Shown one piece after another: positions 26,878-38,328 of a stretch of DNA of 64,000 bases. The stretch spans positions 186,001 through 250,000 of the forward strand of contig NZ_QBKP01000003.1 of assembly GCF_003054195.1 (NCBI RefSeq). The letters run 5' to 3'. The position numbers were made by a program, and so were the translations under genes. The notes below the pieces were generated by a model. It searched no databases. It was not told the DNA's origin and saw only the letters and a list, made by a program, of their open reading frames with translations. The stretch comes from Gemmobacter caeni. Its GTDB lineage: Bacteria; Pseudomonadota; Alphaproteobacteria; Rhodobacterales; Rhodobacteraceae. Within the stretch, counting starts at the first letter, position 1. Each line of letters begins with the position of its first letter.

Positions 26878-29195
26878 TCCGCCGTCAGCAGCGGGGGTTT
26901 CTGCCCGGTCAGCTGCGGCTTGCCAGGCTCTTCGATGATGAGGTCGATCCTGTCGTCCTTCACCTTCACCCGGACGACGCCGCCCTTCTGCAACCGGCCG
27001 AACAGCAACTCCTCCGCCAGCGGTTTCTTCAGGTGCTCCTGTATCACCCGGCCCAGCGGACGCGCGCCCATCTTGTCGTCATAGCCCTTGTCGCCCAGCC
27101 AGCGCGCGGCTTCATCCGAAAGCTCGATATGGACGTTGCGATCCATGAGCTGTGCTTCCAGTTGCAGCACGAATTTCTCGACCACCTGCATGATGGTCTC
27201 TTTCGTCAGCGGGGCGAAGGCGATCACGGCGTCCAGACGGTTGCGGAACTCCGGCGTGAAGGTCCGCTCGATTGCCGCTGTATCCTCACCCTGCCGCTTG
27301 TCGCGGCCAAAGCCGATGGCGGCGCGCTGCATGTCCGAGGCACCCGCGTTGGTCGTCATGATCAGGATGACATTGCGGAAATCGACCTGCCGCCCGTTGT
27401 GATCGGTCAGCTTGCCGTGGTCCATCACCTGCAGCAGGATGTTGTAGACATCCGGGTGGGCTTTCTCGATCTCGTCGAGCAGCAGCACGCAATGCGGATG
27501 CTGGTCCACACCATCGGTCAGCATGCCGCCCTGATCGAAGCCGACATAGCCGGGCGGGGCGCCGATCAGACGGGAAACCGCATGTTTCTCCATGTATTCT
27601 GACATGTCGAAGCGCAGCAGTTCCACCCCCAGCGTGCTGGCAAGCTGTTTGGCCACCTCGGTCTTGCCGACGCCGGTGGGGCCGGCGAACAGGTAGTTGC
27701 CGATGGGCTTTTCGGGTTCGCGCAGACCGGCGCGGGCCAGTTTGATCGAGGCAGACAGCGCCTCGATGGCCTTGTCCTGACCAAAGACCACGCGCTTGAG
27801 CGTCTTTTCCAGATCGCGCAGCACTTCTGCATCGTCCTTCGAGACGGTTTTCGGCGGGATGCGGGCAATCTTGGCCACCACGGCCTCGATTTCCCGGATG
27901 CCGATGGTCTTGCGCCGCTTGTTGGCAGCCACCAGATGCTGCGCCGCGCCCGCCTCGTCGATCACGTCGATGGCACTGTCGGGCAGCTTGCGGTCATTGA
28001 TATAGCGCGCCGCCAGCTCCACCGCCGACTTGATCGCCTCGTTGGTATAGCGCAGGTCGTGGTGCTGTTCGAAATGCGGCTTCAGCCCTTGCAGGATCTT
28101 GATGGCATCAGGCACCGAAGGTTCGTTCACGTCGATCTTCTGGAACCGGCGGGACAGCGCGCGGTCCTTTTCAAAGTGCTGGCGGAACTCCTTGTAGGTG
28201 GTGCTTCCCATGCAGCGCAGCTTCCCGCCCTGAAGCGCGGGCTTCAGCAGGTTGGAGGCATCCATCGCGCCGCCCGAGGTAGCACCGGCGCCGATGACGG
28301 TGTGGATCTCGTCGATGAACAGGATCGCGTCGGGGTGATCCTCCATCTCTTTCACCACGGCTTTCAGCCGCTCCTCGAAATCGCCGCGATAGCGGGTGCC
28401 GGCCAGCAGCGCGCCCATGTCGAGGCTGTAGATCGTGGCATGGGCGAGGATTTCCGGCGTCTCGCCATCGACGATCTTCTTGGCCAGACCTTCGGCGATG
28501 GCGGTCTTGCCGACGCCCGGATCGCCCACCAGCAGCGGGTTGTTCTTGCGGCGGCGGCACAGCACCTGGATGCAGCGTTCCACCTCGCCCTCGCGGCCGA
28601 TCAGCGGGTCCACATCCCCCATCCGCGCCTTCACGTTCAGATCAACGCAGTATTTGGACAGGGCGGATTCCTTCGCCTCGCCCGCCTCGCCCTTGGGCGT
28701 TTCGTGCTGATGCTCTTCCGATCCGCTGACCGGGCGGCTTTCGCCATAGCTCGGGTCTTTTGCCACGCCATGCGCGATGAAATTCACCGCGTCATAGCGG
28801 GTCATGTCCTGCTCTTGCAGGAAATAGGCGGCATTCGATTCCCGTTCGGCGAAGATGGCAACCAGAACATTGGCCCCCGTCACCTCGCTGCGGCCCGAAC
28901 TTTGCACATGGATCGCCGCGCGCTGGATCACGCGCTGGAAGGCGGCGGTCGGCACCGCCTCGGACCCTTCGACCGAGGTCACGAGCGTCGAAAGGTCATC
29001 GTCGATGAAATCGGTCAGCGTCTTGCGCAGGTCGTCCAGATCGACGGAACAGGCTTTCATCACGCGGGCGGCCTCGGGCTCGTCGATCAGGGCGAGCAGC
29101 AGGTGTTCCAGCGTGGCCAGCTCGTGACGGCGCGCATTGGCGATCGCCAGGGCGGCATGAATGGCCTGTTCGAGTGTGGTCGAGAATGATGGCAC
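26874..29195 (-). CDS. clpA: ATP-dependent Clp protease ATP-binding subunit ClpA
   Basis: 773 aa, GTG start behind CAGGAG. AAA+ unfoldase that feeds substrates to ClpP. The N-domain (residues 1-150) is for adaptor binding; NBD1 has GDPGVGKT and LFIDEIHTVIGAG; NBD2 has GPTGVGKTEVAKQL and LLLDEIEKAHPDVYN. No middle coiled-coil domain is present, which separates it from ClpB. clpS is not adjacent in this window: the upstream gene is gloB. A weak heat-shock-like CTTGAAG box lies in the 178-base upstream gap. Confidence 0.97.
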   Translation of the reverse strand: MPSFSTTLEQAIHAALAIANARRHELATLEHLLLALIDEPEAARVMKACSVDLDDLRKTLTDFIDDDLSTLVTSVEGSEAVPTAAFQRVIQRAAIHVQSSGRSEVTGANVLVAIFAERESNAAYFLQEQDMTRYDAVNFIAHGVAKDPSYGESRPVSGSEEHQHETPKGEAGEAKESALSKYCVDLNVKARMGDVDPLIGREGEVERCIQVLCRRRKNNPLLVGDPGVGKTAIAEGLAKKIVDGETPEILAHATIYSLDMGALLAGTRYRGDFEERLKAVVKEMEDHPDAILFIDEIHTVIGAGATSGGAMDASNLLKPALQGGKLRCMGSTTYKEFRQHFEKDRALSRRFQKIDVNEPSVPDAIKILQGLKPHFEQHHDLRYTNEAIKSAVELAARYINDRKLPDSAIDVIDEAGAAQHLVAANKRRKTIGIREIEAVVAKIARIPPKTVSKDDAEVLRDLEKTLKRVVFGQDKAIEALSASIKLARAGLREPEKPIGNYLFAGPTGVGKTEVAKQLASTLGVELLRFDMSEYMEKHAVSRLIGAPPGYVGFDQGGMLTDGVDQHPHCVLLLDEIEKAHPDVYNILLQVMDHGKLTDHNGRQVDFRNVILIMTTNAGASDMQRAAIGFGRDKRQGEDTAAIERTFTPEFRNRLDAVIAFAPLTKETIMQVVEKFVLQLEAQLMDRNVHIELSDEAARWLGDKGYDDKMGARPLGRVIQEHLKKPLAEELLFGRLQKGGVVRVKVKDDRIDLIIEEPGKPQLTGQKPPLLTAE

Positions 29196-29373
29196 TGTTC
29201 GGTGCTCCTGTCCTGCGGGCCGGAGGGTGCGACACCCGGTCCGACCGTGGCCTCATAAGATTAAAGTTCGGTTTTCTGCGCGAGGCTTCAAGTGCTATTT
29301 GACAAAAACGTCCGATTCCCCGGAGGTGGTTGCAAAATGTGATCGGCCCGGGGTGGCGGCTTCCGGCGGGAGG

Positions 29374-30138
29374 TCAGAATTTGTCCTTTCGCGCCCTGAT
29401 TTCCGCGAAAACCGCAGCATCTTGTGCATCGGTCATCCCCAGCGCGGCTTTCATCGCCGGGTCACGGGCGCGCAGAAACGGGTTGGTGGCAAGCTCTTCG
29501 GCAAGGGTGGAGGGCACGGTGGGCTGGCTGGCGGCGCGGGCGCGTTCGACCCCTTCCATCCGCAAGATAAGTGCCGGCGGCACATCTTCAAGGCTCAGCG
29601 CGAAACGGCCGTTGGACGTGGTATATTCATGGCCTGAACAGATGAGCGTATCGGTCGGCAGGGCGGCCAGCCGGGTCAGGCTGTCCCACATCTGGGCGGG
29701 GGTACCCTCGAACAGGCGGCCGCATCCCAGCGCCATCAGGCTGTCGCCGGTAAAGGCCATCTTGCTGTCCGGAAAGTGGAACGCGACATGACCGACGGTA
29801 TGGCCGGGCACGTCGATCACTTCGACGGTTTCGCCGCAGATGGTGATGCGGTCACCGGGGCTGACCGCGCGGTCCAGCGGTGGCAGGCGGTGGGCATCCG
29901 CGGCGGCCCCGGTGACTCGGGCGCCCGTCGCCGCAACTAGGGCGGCAGTGCCGTCGATATGGTCCCAGTGGTGGTGCGTCAGCAGGATGTCGTCCAGCCC
30001 CCAGCCATGCTGGCGCAACGCGGTCAGGATGGGCTCGGCGTCCGGGGCATCGACCAGCGCGGTCTGGCCGGTGACGGAATCATGCAGAAGAAAGGCATAG
30101 TTGTCCGCAAGGCAGGGGACGGTGACGAGTTGCAGCAT
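29374..30138 (-). CDS. gloB: Hydroxyacylglutathione hydrolase (glyoxalase II)
   Basis: 254 aa. Hydrolyses S-lactoylglutathione to lactate and glutathione, the second step of methylglyoxal detoxification. Metallo-beta-lactamase motif THHHWDHIDG, then PGHTVGHVAFHF and GDSLMALGCGRLFEG; substrate-binding GHEYTTSNGRFAL and the C-terminal domain with NPFLRARDP. The ATG at 30138 is the family start. Divergent from the methyltransferase gene 63 bases away. Confidence 0.96.
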   Translation of the reverse strand: MLQLVTVPCLADNYAFLLHDSVTGQTALVDAPDAEPILTALRQHGWGLDDILLTHHHWDHIDGTAALVAATGARVTGAAADAHRLPPLDRAVSPGDRITICGETVEVIDVPGHTVGHVAFHFPDSKMAFTGDSLMALGCGRLFEGTPAQMWDSLTRLAALPTDTLICSGHEYTTSNGRFALSLEDVPPALILRMEGVERARAASQPTVPSTLAEELATNPFLRARDPAMKAALGMTDAQDAAVFAEIRARKDKF

Positions 30139-30201
30139 GGCGTTTCCTGTCTGATCGGCTAAGGTCGTGGTCCAGATTGGCCGTGAACGGACCTGCCCGC
30201 A

Positions 30202-30969
30202 ATGCATCTCGACGTGCTCGACCTGCGCAACTTTTACTACCGTACCGCTTTGGGCCGGGTGGCGCAGCGGGCCATCCGCGATCAGGTGGTGGCGATGTGG
30301 CCGCCGATGGCGGGGCAGACCGTGGCGGGATTCGGCTTCGCGGTGCCCCTGCTGCGCCCCTATCTCACAGAGGCCCGGCGGGTGATCGGCCTGATGCCCG
30401 GGCCGCAGGGCGTCATGCCCTGGCCTGCCGGAATGGAGAATGTAAGCGTGCTGTGCGAGGAAACCGCATGGCCGCTGTCGACCGGCTTTGTCGACCGGCT
30501 TGTCCTGATGCATGGTCTGGAAACCTCGGAACAACCCTCTGCCGTGCTGGAGGAAGCGCATCGCGTACTGGGGCCGGGAGGGAAGGTACTGTTCGTGGTG
30601 CCCAACCGCTCCGGTCTCTGGGCGCGGGGCGATGGCACGCCCTTCGGCTTTGGTCGTCCCTATTCGCTGGGTCAGGTGGAGGCGCAGCTGCGCCGTGCGG
30701 GTTTCACGCCGGAACGGCATGTCGCGGCGCTTTACGCCCCGCCGTCAACCAAACGCTTCTGGCTGCGGACCGCGAATTTCTGGGAACGCACGGGCCGCCG
30801 CTTTGCGCCCTGGATCGCCGGCGGCGTGCTGATGGTGGAGGCCTCGAAACAGATCTATGCCCCGACGCGCGGCGGGCTGGGGGCCGTGGTGAAGAAGCCG
30901 CTGCGGGTCTGGGAGGGGGCGGGGGCCGCCGCGCCGGAACCCGCGATGCGCACGGGGGAGGGGGCCTGA
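30202..30969 (+). CDS. Class I SAM-dependent methyltransferase-like protein
   Basis: 255 aa. Fold features include [14 protein letters not shown] at the SAM loop (a weak motif I), [15 protein letters not shown], and [22 protein letters not shown] (motif III region). The poor glycine loop leaves the activity uncertain. Substrate unknown. It is divergent from gloB, an arrangement I recall in related genomes, which hints at linked regulation. Confidence 0.75.
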   Translation: MHLDVLDLRNFYYRTALGRVAQRAIRDQVVAMWPPMAGQTVAGFGFAVPLLRPYLTEARRVIGLMPGPQGVMPWPAGMENVSVLCEETAWPLSTGFVDRLVLMHGLETSEQPSAVLEEAHRVLGPGGKVLFVVPNRSGLWARGDGTPFGFGRPYSLGQVEAQLRRAGFTPERHVAALYAPPSTKRFWLRTANFWERTGRRFAPWIAGGVLMVEASKQIYAPTRGGLGAVVKKPLRVWEGAGAAAPEPAMRTGEGA

Positions 30970-31137
30970 GTCGCCCCTCGCGCGGGCGCGCGGTCTATAG
31001 CTGCGAGTCCGTGTCGGAGGTGCCGAAAGAAGTGGCGATTCTGGCCGGGCTGTCATTGTAGCGACACAAACGAAGGACCGGCTGCGAAAGCCCGGTATGT
31101 TTGCGACAAACAAGCCCGATTCTGGCGCTGTTCACGG

Positions 31138-31166
31138 TTGCGGCATTAGGGCACCTCTGTTAGAGA
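31138..31166 (+). promoter_or_regulatory. Sigma-70 type promoter of the atp operon
   Basis: TTGCGG, 17-base spacer, TAGAGA, placed about 100 bases before atpH. The rest of the 297-base gap between 30970 and 31266 shows no gene or other clear signal. Confidence 0.6.
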
Positions 31167-31266
31167 CGCGTCGAATTTGAGACGCATGTGCAAACATGCG
31201 CCACAGGAAGCCTCTGGCCTGCGCCCTCCCGCGCCGGCATGGGGCACAGCCAGCGGAAGGGTTGAC

Positions 31267-31827
31267 GTGTCCGAAACAGCTTCGATCTCCTCCGGCATTG
31301 CCGCGCGTTACGCAACTGCCCTGTTCGACCTCGCGAAAGAGGCGAAGGGCCTGAAGGCTCTGGAGGGGGATGTCGATGCGCTCGACGCCGCTCTCCAGTC
31401 CAGCGCTGACCTGCGTGACCTGATCGGCTCGCCGCTTTACTCGCGCGAAGATCAGGGCAATGCCATTGCGGCCCTTGCCGCCAAGATGGGTCTGTCGACC
31501 CTGACCGCGAATACGCTTGCCCTGATGGCGTCCAAGCGCCGTCTGTTCGTTCTGCCGCAACTGGTGGCGAACCTGCGCGATGCCATCGCCGCTGAAAAGG
31601 GCGAGATGACCGCCGAGGTCACCTCTGCCGCCGCCCTGTCGTCGGAGCAGGCCGCCAAGCTGGCCGCCACGCTGAAAGCGCGTGTGGGCAAGGAAGTGAA
31701 AGTCAAAGTCGCCGTCGATGAAAGCCTCATCGGCGGTCTTGTTGTCCGCCTGGGCTCGACCATGATCGACACCTCGATCAAGTCCAAGCTCGCGGCTCTC
31801 CAGAATGCAATGAAAGAGGTTGGGTGA
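31267..31827 (+). CDS. atpH: ATP synthase F1 delta subunit
   Basis: 186 aa from a GTG at 31267, preceded by GGAAGGG; the protein then starts [20 protein letters not shown], the usual alphaproteobacterial start, whereas the open frame 30 codons upstream has no family similarity. Links F1 to the peripheral stalk. It shares one base with atpA (TGATG). Confidence 0.95.
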   Translation: MSETASISSGIAARYATALFDLAKEAKGLKALEGDVDALDAALQSSADLRDLIGSPLYSREDQGNAIAALAAKMGLSTLTANTLALMASKRRLFVLPQLVANLRDAIAAEKGEMTAEVTSAAALSSEQAAKLAATLKARVGKEVKVKVAVDESLIGGLVVRLGSTMIDTSIKSKLAALQNAMKEVG

Positions 31828-33365
31828 TGGGAATCCAGGCTGCTGAGATCTCTGCGATCCTCAAGGAGCAGATCAAGAACTTCGGCACTGACGCTGCCGT
31901 GGCTGAAGTCGGCCGCGTGCTGTCGGTTGGCGACGGTATTGCGCGTGTGCACGGGCTGGACAACGTCCAGGCCGGTGAAATGGTGGAGTTCCCCGGCGGC
32001 ATCCGCGGGATGGCGCTGAACCTCGAAGTCGACAACGTCGGCGTCGTGATCTTCGGCTCCGACCAGGACATCAAGGAAGGCGACACCGTCAAGCGCACCA
32101 AGTCCATCGTGGACGTGCCGGCGGGCGAGGGCCTGCTGGGCCGCGTGGTTGATGGCCTTGGCAACCCGATCGACGGCAAGGGCCCGATCGTGGCGACCGA
32201 GCGTCGCATTGCCGACGTGAAAGCGCCGGGCATCATTCCGCGGAAATCGGTGCACGAGCCGATGGCGACCGGCCTGAAAGCCGTTGACGCCATGATCCCG
32301 ATTGGCCGTGGCCAGCGCGAGCTGATCATCGGTGACCGTCAGACCGGCAAGACCGCTGTCGCGCTGGACGCCATTCTGAACCAGAAGTCGTACAACGAGG
32401 CCGCCGGTTCGGACGAGTCGAAGAAGCTCTACTGCATCTACGTCGCCGTCGGCCAGAAGCGCTCGACCGTGGCACAGCTGGTGAAGAAGCTCGAAGAAAC
32501 CGGCGCCATCGACTACACCATCGTCGTGGCCGCGACCGCCTCGGACCCGGCGCCGATGCAGTTCCTCGCCCCCTATTCGGCGACTGCCATGGCGGAATAC
32601 TTCCGCGACAACGGCCGTCATGCGCTGATCATCTATGATGACCTGTCGAAACAGGCCGTGTCCTACCGTCAGATGTCGCTGCTGCTGCGCCGTCCGCCGG
32701 GGCGTGAAGCCTATCCGGGCGACGTGTTCTACCTCCACTCGCGCCTGCTGGAGCGTTCGGCCAAGCTGAACGAAGACTTCGGTGCCGGTTCGCTGACCGC
32801 GCTGCCGATCATCGAAACCCAGGGCGGCGACGTGTCGGCCTTCATCCCGACCAACGTGATCTCGATCACCGACGGCCAGATCTTCCTTGAAACCGAACTG
32901 TTCTACCAGGGCATCCGCCCGGCCGTGAACACCGGTCTCTCGGTGTCGCGCGTGGGTTCGTCGGCGCAGACCAACGCCATGAAAACCGTGGCGGGCCCGG
33001 TGAAACTGTCGCTCGCCCAGTATCGCGAGATGGCCGCTTTCGCCCAGTTCGGTTCGGACCTTGACGCCTCGACGCAAGCCCTGCTGAACCGTGGTGCGCG
33101 CCTGACCGAGCTGATGAAGCAGCCGCAATATTCGCCGCTGACCAACGCGGAAATCGTCTGCGTGATCTACGCGGGCACCGCGGGCTTCCTCGACAAGGTT
33201 GCCGTCAAGGATGTGGGCCGGTTCGAGGCCGGTCTGCTGTCCTATCTGCGCGGCCAGCGCAAGGACATCCTGGAATGGCTGACCTCGGCCGACCCGAAGA
33301 TCAAGGGCGCGGATGAAGAGAAACTGAAGGCCGCTATCGCCGACTTCGCCAAGACCTTCGCGTAA
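31827..33365 (+). CDS. atpA: ATP synthase F1 alpha subunit
   Basis: 512 aa from the ATG at 31827; a GTG one codon earlier is open but unlikely. Non-catalytic nucleotide-binding subunit of F1. P-loop [32 protein letters not shown] is the classical alpha/beta signature. Codon usage is strongly biased, as expected for high expression. Confidence 0.98.
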   Translation: MGIQAAEISAILKEQIKNFGTDAAVAEVGRVLSVGDGIARVHGLDNVQAGEMVEFPGGIRGMALNLEVDNVGVVIFGSDQDIKEGDTVKRTKSIVDVPAGEGLLGRVVDGLGNPIDGKGPIVATERRIADVKAPGIIPRKSVHEPMATGLKAVDAMIPIGRGQRELIIGDRQTGKTAVALDAILNQKSYNEAAGSDESKKLYCIYVAVGQKRSTVAQLVKKLEETGAIDYTIVVAATASDPAPMQFLAPYSATAMAEYFRDNGRHALIIYDDLSKQAVSYRQMSLLLRRPPGREAYPGDVFYLHSRLLERSAKLNEDFGAGSLTALPIIETQGGDVSAFIPTNVISITDGQIFLETELFYQGIRPAVNTGLSVSRVGSSAQTNAMKTVAGPVKLSLAQYREMAAFAQFGSDLDASTQALLNRGARLTELMKQPQYSPLTNAEIVCVIYAGTAGFLDKVAVKDVGRFEAGLLSYLRGQRKDILEWLTSADPKIKGADEEKLKAAIADFAKTFA

Positions 33366-33388
33366 GCGCGGGCTGAGAGGACAGGGAT

Positions 33389-34258
33389 ATGCCCAGCCTT
33401 AAGGACCTGAAAAACCGGATCGGAAGCGTCAAGAATACGCGGAAGATCACGAAGGCCATGCAGATGGTTGCCGCGGCGAAACTTCGCCGCGCGCAAGAGG
33501 CCGCCGAGGCCGCCCGCCCCTATGCGGATCGCATGAATGCGGTCATCGCCGGGCTGGCCACTTCGGTCGGCAGCTCTGACGGCGCGCCCCGGCTTCTGGC
33601 CGGGACGGGTGCCGACAAGGTGCATCTGCTGGTGGTGATGACGGCGGAACGCGGTCTCTGCGGCGGTTTCAACACGACCATCGTGCGGCTTGCCCGCGCG
33701 CGGGCCAACGAGCTTCTGGCCCAGGGCAAGGTCGTCAAGATCCTGACCGTCGGCAAGAAAGGCCGCGAACAGCTGCGCCGCGATCTCGGCGATCATTTCG
33801 TCGGCCATGTCGATCTGTCGGACGTGAAGCGTGTGGGCTATGTCAATGCCCAGGAAATCGCCCGCGACATCCTCAACCGCTATGACGCGGGTGAGTTCGA
33901 TGTGGCGACGATCTTCTTCAACCGCTTCCAGTCGGTGATCTCGCAGATCCCGACCGCCCAGCAGATCATCCCCGCCCAGCCGGGCGAGGCGGTGGTCACG
34001 AACACGCTCTACGATTACGAGCCGGGCGAAGAGGCGATCCTCGCCGACCTGCTGCCGCGCGGTGTCGCGACGCAGATCTTCACCGCCCTTCTGGAAAACG
34101 GGGCTTCCGAACAGGGGGCCCGGATGAGCGCGATGGACAATGCGACCCGCAACGCGGGCGACATGATCAACAAGCTGACGATCCAGTACAACCGGAGCCG
34201 TCAGGCCGCGATCACCAAAGAGCTTATCGAAATCATCTCGGGCGCCGAGGCGCTCTGA
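33389..34258 (+). CDS. atpG: ATP synthase F1 gamma subunit
   Basis: 289 aa rotor shaft. N-terminal [20 protein letters not shown] and [14 protein letters not shown], central [10 protein letters not shown]-terminal [18 protein letters not shown] and [15 protein letters not shown] are diagnostic. Good AGAGGACAGGG site before the ATG. Confidence 0.98.
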   Translation: MPSLKDLKNRIGSVKNTRKITKAMQMVAAAKLRRAQEAAEAARPYADRMNAVIAGLATSVGSSDGAPRLLAGTGADKVHLLVVMTAERGLCGGFNTTIVRLARARANELLAQGKVVKILTVGKKGREQLRRDLGDHFVGHVDLSDVKRVGYVNAQEIARDILNRYDAGEFDVATIFFNRFQSVISQIPTAQQIIPAQPGEAVVTNTLYDYEPGEEAILADLLPRGVATQIFTALLENGASEQGARMSAMDNATRNAGDMINKLTIQYNRSRQAAITKELIEIISGAEAL

Positions 34259-35704
<1,446 letters not shown>

Positions 35705-35714
35705 GGGGGCGTAA

Positions 35715-36107
35715 ATGGCCAACACCCTGCAATTCGACCTGGTGTCGCCCGAGCGGAAGCTTGCTTCCGCCCAGGTGACCGAGGTGCAGATCCCGGGGGC
35801 CGATGGCGACATGACGGCGATGGAAGGCCATGCGGCCACCATCACCACCCTGCGCCCCGGCATCCTGAAGGCGGTTTCGCCGCAAGCCACGCTGGCCTTC
35901 GCGGTCACCGGCGGCTTCGCCGAAATCACCGCCTCTGGCGTGACGGTCCTGGCGGAGCGGGCGATCCCGGTCAGCGACCTGACCGGCACCCTGCTGGATG
36001 AGATGATCCAGGAGGCGCGCGACCTTGCGGCTATGGCCGACGACAAGGATGCCGCCGACAAGATCGTCAATGATCTTCAGGCCCTGCGCTACGCCGCGAC
36101 CCACTGA
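35715..36107 (+). CDS. atpC: ATP synthase F1 epsilon subunit
   Basis: 130 aa. N-terminal beta-sandwich ([35 protein letters not shown]) and a short helical C-terminus. Regulates rotation and couples F1 to the c-ring. Last gene before a strong terminator. Confidence 0.96.
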   Translation: MANTLQFDLVSPERKLASAQVTEVQIPGADGDMTAMEGHAATITTLRPGILKAVSPQATLAFAVTGGFAEITASGVTVLAERAIPVSDLTGTLLDEMIQEARDLAAMADDKDAADKIVNDLQALRYAATH

Positions 36108-36128
36108 TCGCGGAACCGGCATCAATCG

Positions 36129-36156
36129 AAAGGCCCCGATCTTTCGGGGCCTTTTT
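36129..36156 (+). terminator. Rho-independent terminator of the atp operon
   Basis: 11-bp stem AAAGGCCCCGA with TCGGGGCCTTT, 4-base loop and a run of five T. Confidence 0.92.
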
Positions 36157-36217
36157 CATTATGTTACCAATTTTTTGACGAGATTCTCGCGGAGCATGGC
36201 CGCGAAAAGGAGGCCAG

Positions 36218-36568
36218 ATGCGACGTTTCAACACCGGATCATTCGGGGTCGATCAGGGCAGCCGCGTGCTTTTCTCGGATTTTGCCGATGGCGGTGTGAT
36301 GTGGACGGGGCAGGGGCCGCGTGAAAGCCGGTTCATCGTCACCTTCAAGGAGCCGTTCCTTGATCCGCCCGTGGTCTCGCTGGGCGTGTCGATGTGGGAT
36401 ATGGACCACAAGCACAATTCCCGCGCGGACCTGACGGCCGAGAACGTGACAGAGACCGGATTTCACATCGTCTTTCGCACCTGGGGTGATACGCGCGTGG
36501 CACGGGTGCGGGCCGACTGGATGGCCATTGGTCCGGTGCAAGACGAAGATAACTGGCAGCTTTACTGA
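36218..36568 (+). CDS. H-type lectin domain protein
   Basis: 116 aa behind AGGAGG. The segment FIVTFKEPFLDPPVVSLGVS and the later ETGFHIVFRTWGDTRVARVRADWMAIG match the PF09458 H-type lectin fold found in snail agglutinin and discoidin C-terminal domains, which bind GalNAc as trimers. No signal peptide is present, so it is either cytosolic or exported by another route. It lies right after the atp terminator and has its own terminator, so it is a separate unit. Sugar binding here is inference. Confidence 0.82.
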   Translation: MRRFNTGSFGVDQGSRVLFSDFADGGVMWTGQGPRESRFIVTFKEPFLDPPVVSLGVSMWDMDHKHNSRADLTAENVTETGFHIVFRTWGDTRVARVRADWMAIGPVQDEDNWQLY

Positions 36569-36593
36569 AAGGCCGCCCGGTGGGGCGGCCTTT
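36568..36593. terminator. Bidirectional terminator between lectin and prs genes
   Basis: 11-bp stem AAAGGCCGCCC with GGGCGGCCTTT around GGTG; it serves two converging genes. Confidence 0.85.
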
Positions 36594-36602
36594 CGGTCTG
36601 TC

Positions 36603-37622
36603 TCAGCCGCGCTGGTAAAGCCCCTCGTAGATCGGGACCAGCGTTTCGGTTTCAAACAGCGACGACACGCTGGTGCCATGCCAGATATTGAGGATTGCCT
36701 GCGCGAACATCGGCGCTGTCGGCACGATGCGGATATTGGGGCAGTTCTTCACCGCTTCGGTCGGTTCGATGGAATCGGTGATGACCAGCGATTTCATGAC
36801 CGAATTCTGCACCCGTTCGACGGCGGGGCCGGACAGCACGCCATGGGTGATGTAGCTGTGGACCTCGGTCGCGCCGTTCTCCAGCAGCACCTCGGCGGCC
36901 TTGCACAGCGTTCCGGCGGTATCGCAGATGTCATCGACGATGATGCACTTGCGGCCCTTCACGTCGCCGATCACGGTCATCCCGGCGACTTCGCCCGCCT
37001 TTTCCCGCCGCTTGTCCACGATCGACAGCGGCGCATTGATGCGCTTGGCCAGCTCGCGCGCCCGGGCCACACCGCCCACGTCGGGCGAGACGATCATCAG
37101 ATCGTCCATCTGGCCCTTGAAATGGTGCTCGATATCCAGCGCGAAGATCGGGCTGGCATAAAGGTTGTCGACCGGAATGTCGAAGAAGCCCTGGATCTGC
37201 GCCGCATGCAGGTCCAGCGTCAGGATACGGTCGATCCCGGCTTCGGTCAGCAGGTTGGCCACCAACTTGGCGCTGATGGGGGTGCGGGCCTTGGCGCGGC
37301 GGTCCTGGCGGGCATAGCCGAAGTAGGGGATCACAGCGGTGATGCGGTCGGCGGAGGAGCGGCGCAGCGCATCGGCGATGATCAGCAGCTCCATCAGATT
37401 GTCATTGGCCGGGCGCGAGGTCGGCTGGATGATATACATATCCTCGCCGCGCACATTCTCGAACACCTCGACGAAAACTTCGCCGTCATTGAAGCGTTCA
37501 ACCCGTGCATCCACCAGCCCGACCTGCATTCCGCGGTGCATCGACATGCGCCGCGCGATGGATTTCGCAAGCGCGCGGTTGGCATTTCCGGCGATCAGCT
37601 TGGGTTCGGTGGTGGCAGCCAT
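36603..37622 (-). CDS. prs: Ribose-phosphate pyrophosphokinase
   Basis: 339 aa from the ATG at 37622 ([19 protein letters not shown]). Makes PRPP from ribose-5-phosphate and ATP for purine, pyrimidine, His and Trp synthesis. [42 protein letters not shown] and the PRPP loop [10 protein letters not shown] are present. A slightly longer N-terminus than E. coli Prs. Transcribed alone. Confidence 0.97.
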   Translation of the reverse strand: MAATTEPKLIAGNANRALAKSIARRMSMHRGMQVGLVDARVERFNDGEVFVEVFENVRGEDMYIIQPTSRPANDNLMELLIIADALRRSSADRITAVIPYFGYARQDRRAKARTPISAKLVANLLTEAGIDRILTLDLHAAQIQGFFDIPVDNLYASPIFALDIEHHFKGQMDDLMIVSPDVGGVARARELAKRINAPLSIVDKRREKAGEVAGMTVIGDVKGRKCIIVDDICDTAGTLCKAAEVLLENGATEVHSYITHGVLSGPAVERVQNSVMKSLVITDSIEPTEAVKNCPNIRIVPTAPMFAQAILNIWHGTSVSSLFETETLVPIYEGLYQRG

Positions 37623-37731
37623 GGGAGGGGTCCTGTAAAGAGCGGCGGATTCGCGACCGTCCGGTAGCGTTGACACCGCTTACCACCGGGTTACGGTCGG
37701 CGCAAATCTTCACGCCCTCGGGGAGGCCGCC

Positions 37732-38328
37732 ATGCCGCATATCGACTATTACTTTGCCGCCGTATCGCCCTTCGTCTACCTGGCGGGGCAGCGGCTGGAA
37801 GAGATTGCCGCGCGACACGGTGCCTCGATCAGCTACAAGCCGCTGGACCCGGCGGGGCTGTTCGCGCGGACCGGCGGGCAGCCGCTGGCGCAGCGGCATG
37901 AAAGCCGCCGTGCCTATCGCTTGCAGGAGTTGCGCCGCCAGTCGCGCAAGCATGGGCTGATGCTGAACGAACAACCGCTGTTCTGGCCGGTCAACCCGGC
38001 GCCCTCGGGCTATGCGATCATCGCGGCGCAGGCGGCGGGGGGCGGCGATCTGGGGGCACTGACGCATGGGCTGGCCCGTGCCTGCTGGGCCGAGAACCGT
38101 GACATTGCCGATGACGCGGTCATCGCCTCGGTCATGGAACAGGCGGGTTTCGACCCGGCTGTGGCGCAGCGCGGTATGCTGGCGGCGGCGGAAACCTATG
38201 CCGTCAACCTGGAAGAGGCGGTATCGCGCGGCGTGTTCGGCGTGCCCTTCTATCTGGTGGATGGCGAAGGCTTCTGGGGGCAGGATCATCTGCAAGACCT
38301 TGATCTGCATCTGTCGGGCAAGCTCTGA
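37732..38328 (+). CDS. 2-hydroxychromene-2-carboxylate isomerase-like DsbA-fold protein
   Basis: 198 aa, kappa-class GST/DsbA fold without a CxxC. N-terminal IDYYFAAVSPFVYLAGQRLEE places Ser where glutathione would be activated; GVFGVPFYLVDG holds the cis-Pro, and FWGQDHLQDLDLHL closes the family pattern. HCCA isomerases act in naphthalene breakdown, but most chromosomal copies have unknown substrates. It shares one base with the hydrolase gene (TGATG), so the two form a unit. Confidence 0.85.
   Translation: MPHIDYYFAAVSPFVYLAGQRLEEIAARHGASISYKPLDPAGLFARTGGQPLAQRHESRRAYRLQELRRQSRKHGLMLNEQPLFWPVNPAPSGYAIIAAQAAGGGDLGALTHGLARACWAENRDIADDAVIASVMEQAGFDPAVAQRGMLAAAETYAVNLEEAVSRGVFGVPFYLVDGEGFWGQDHLQDLDLHLSGKL

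Noticed and set aside
29196-29373. Sigma-32 promoter before clpA (CTTGAAG at 29292-29286 on the minus strand)
   Set aside because: The -10 region fits CCCCAT-T poorly; kept only as a remark in the clpA entry.
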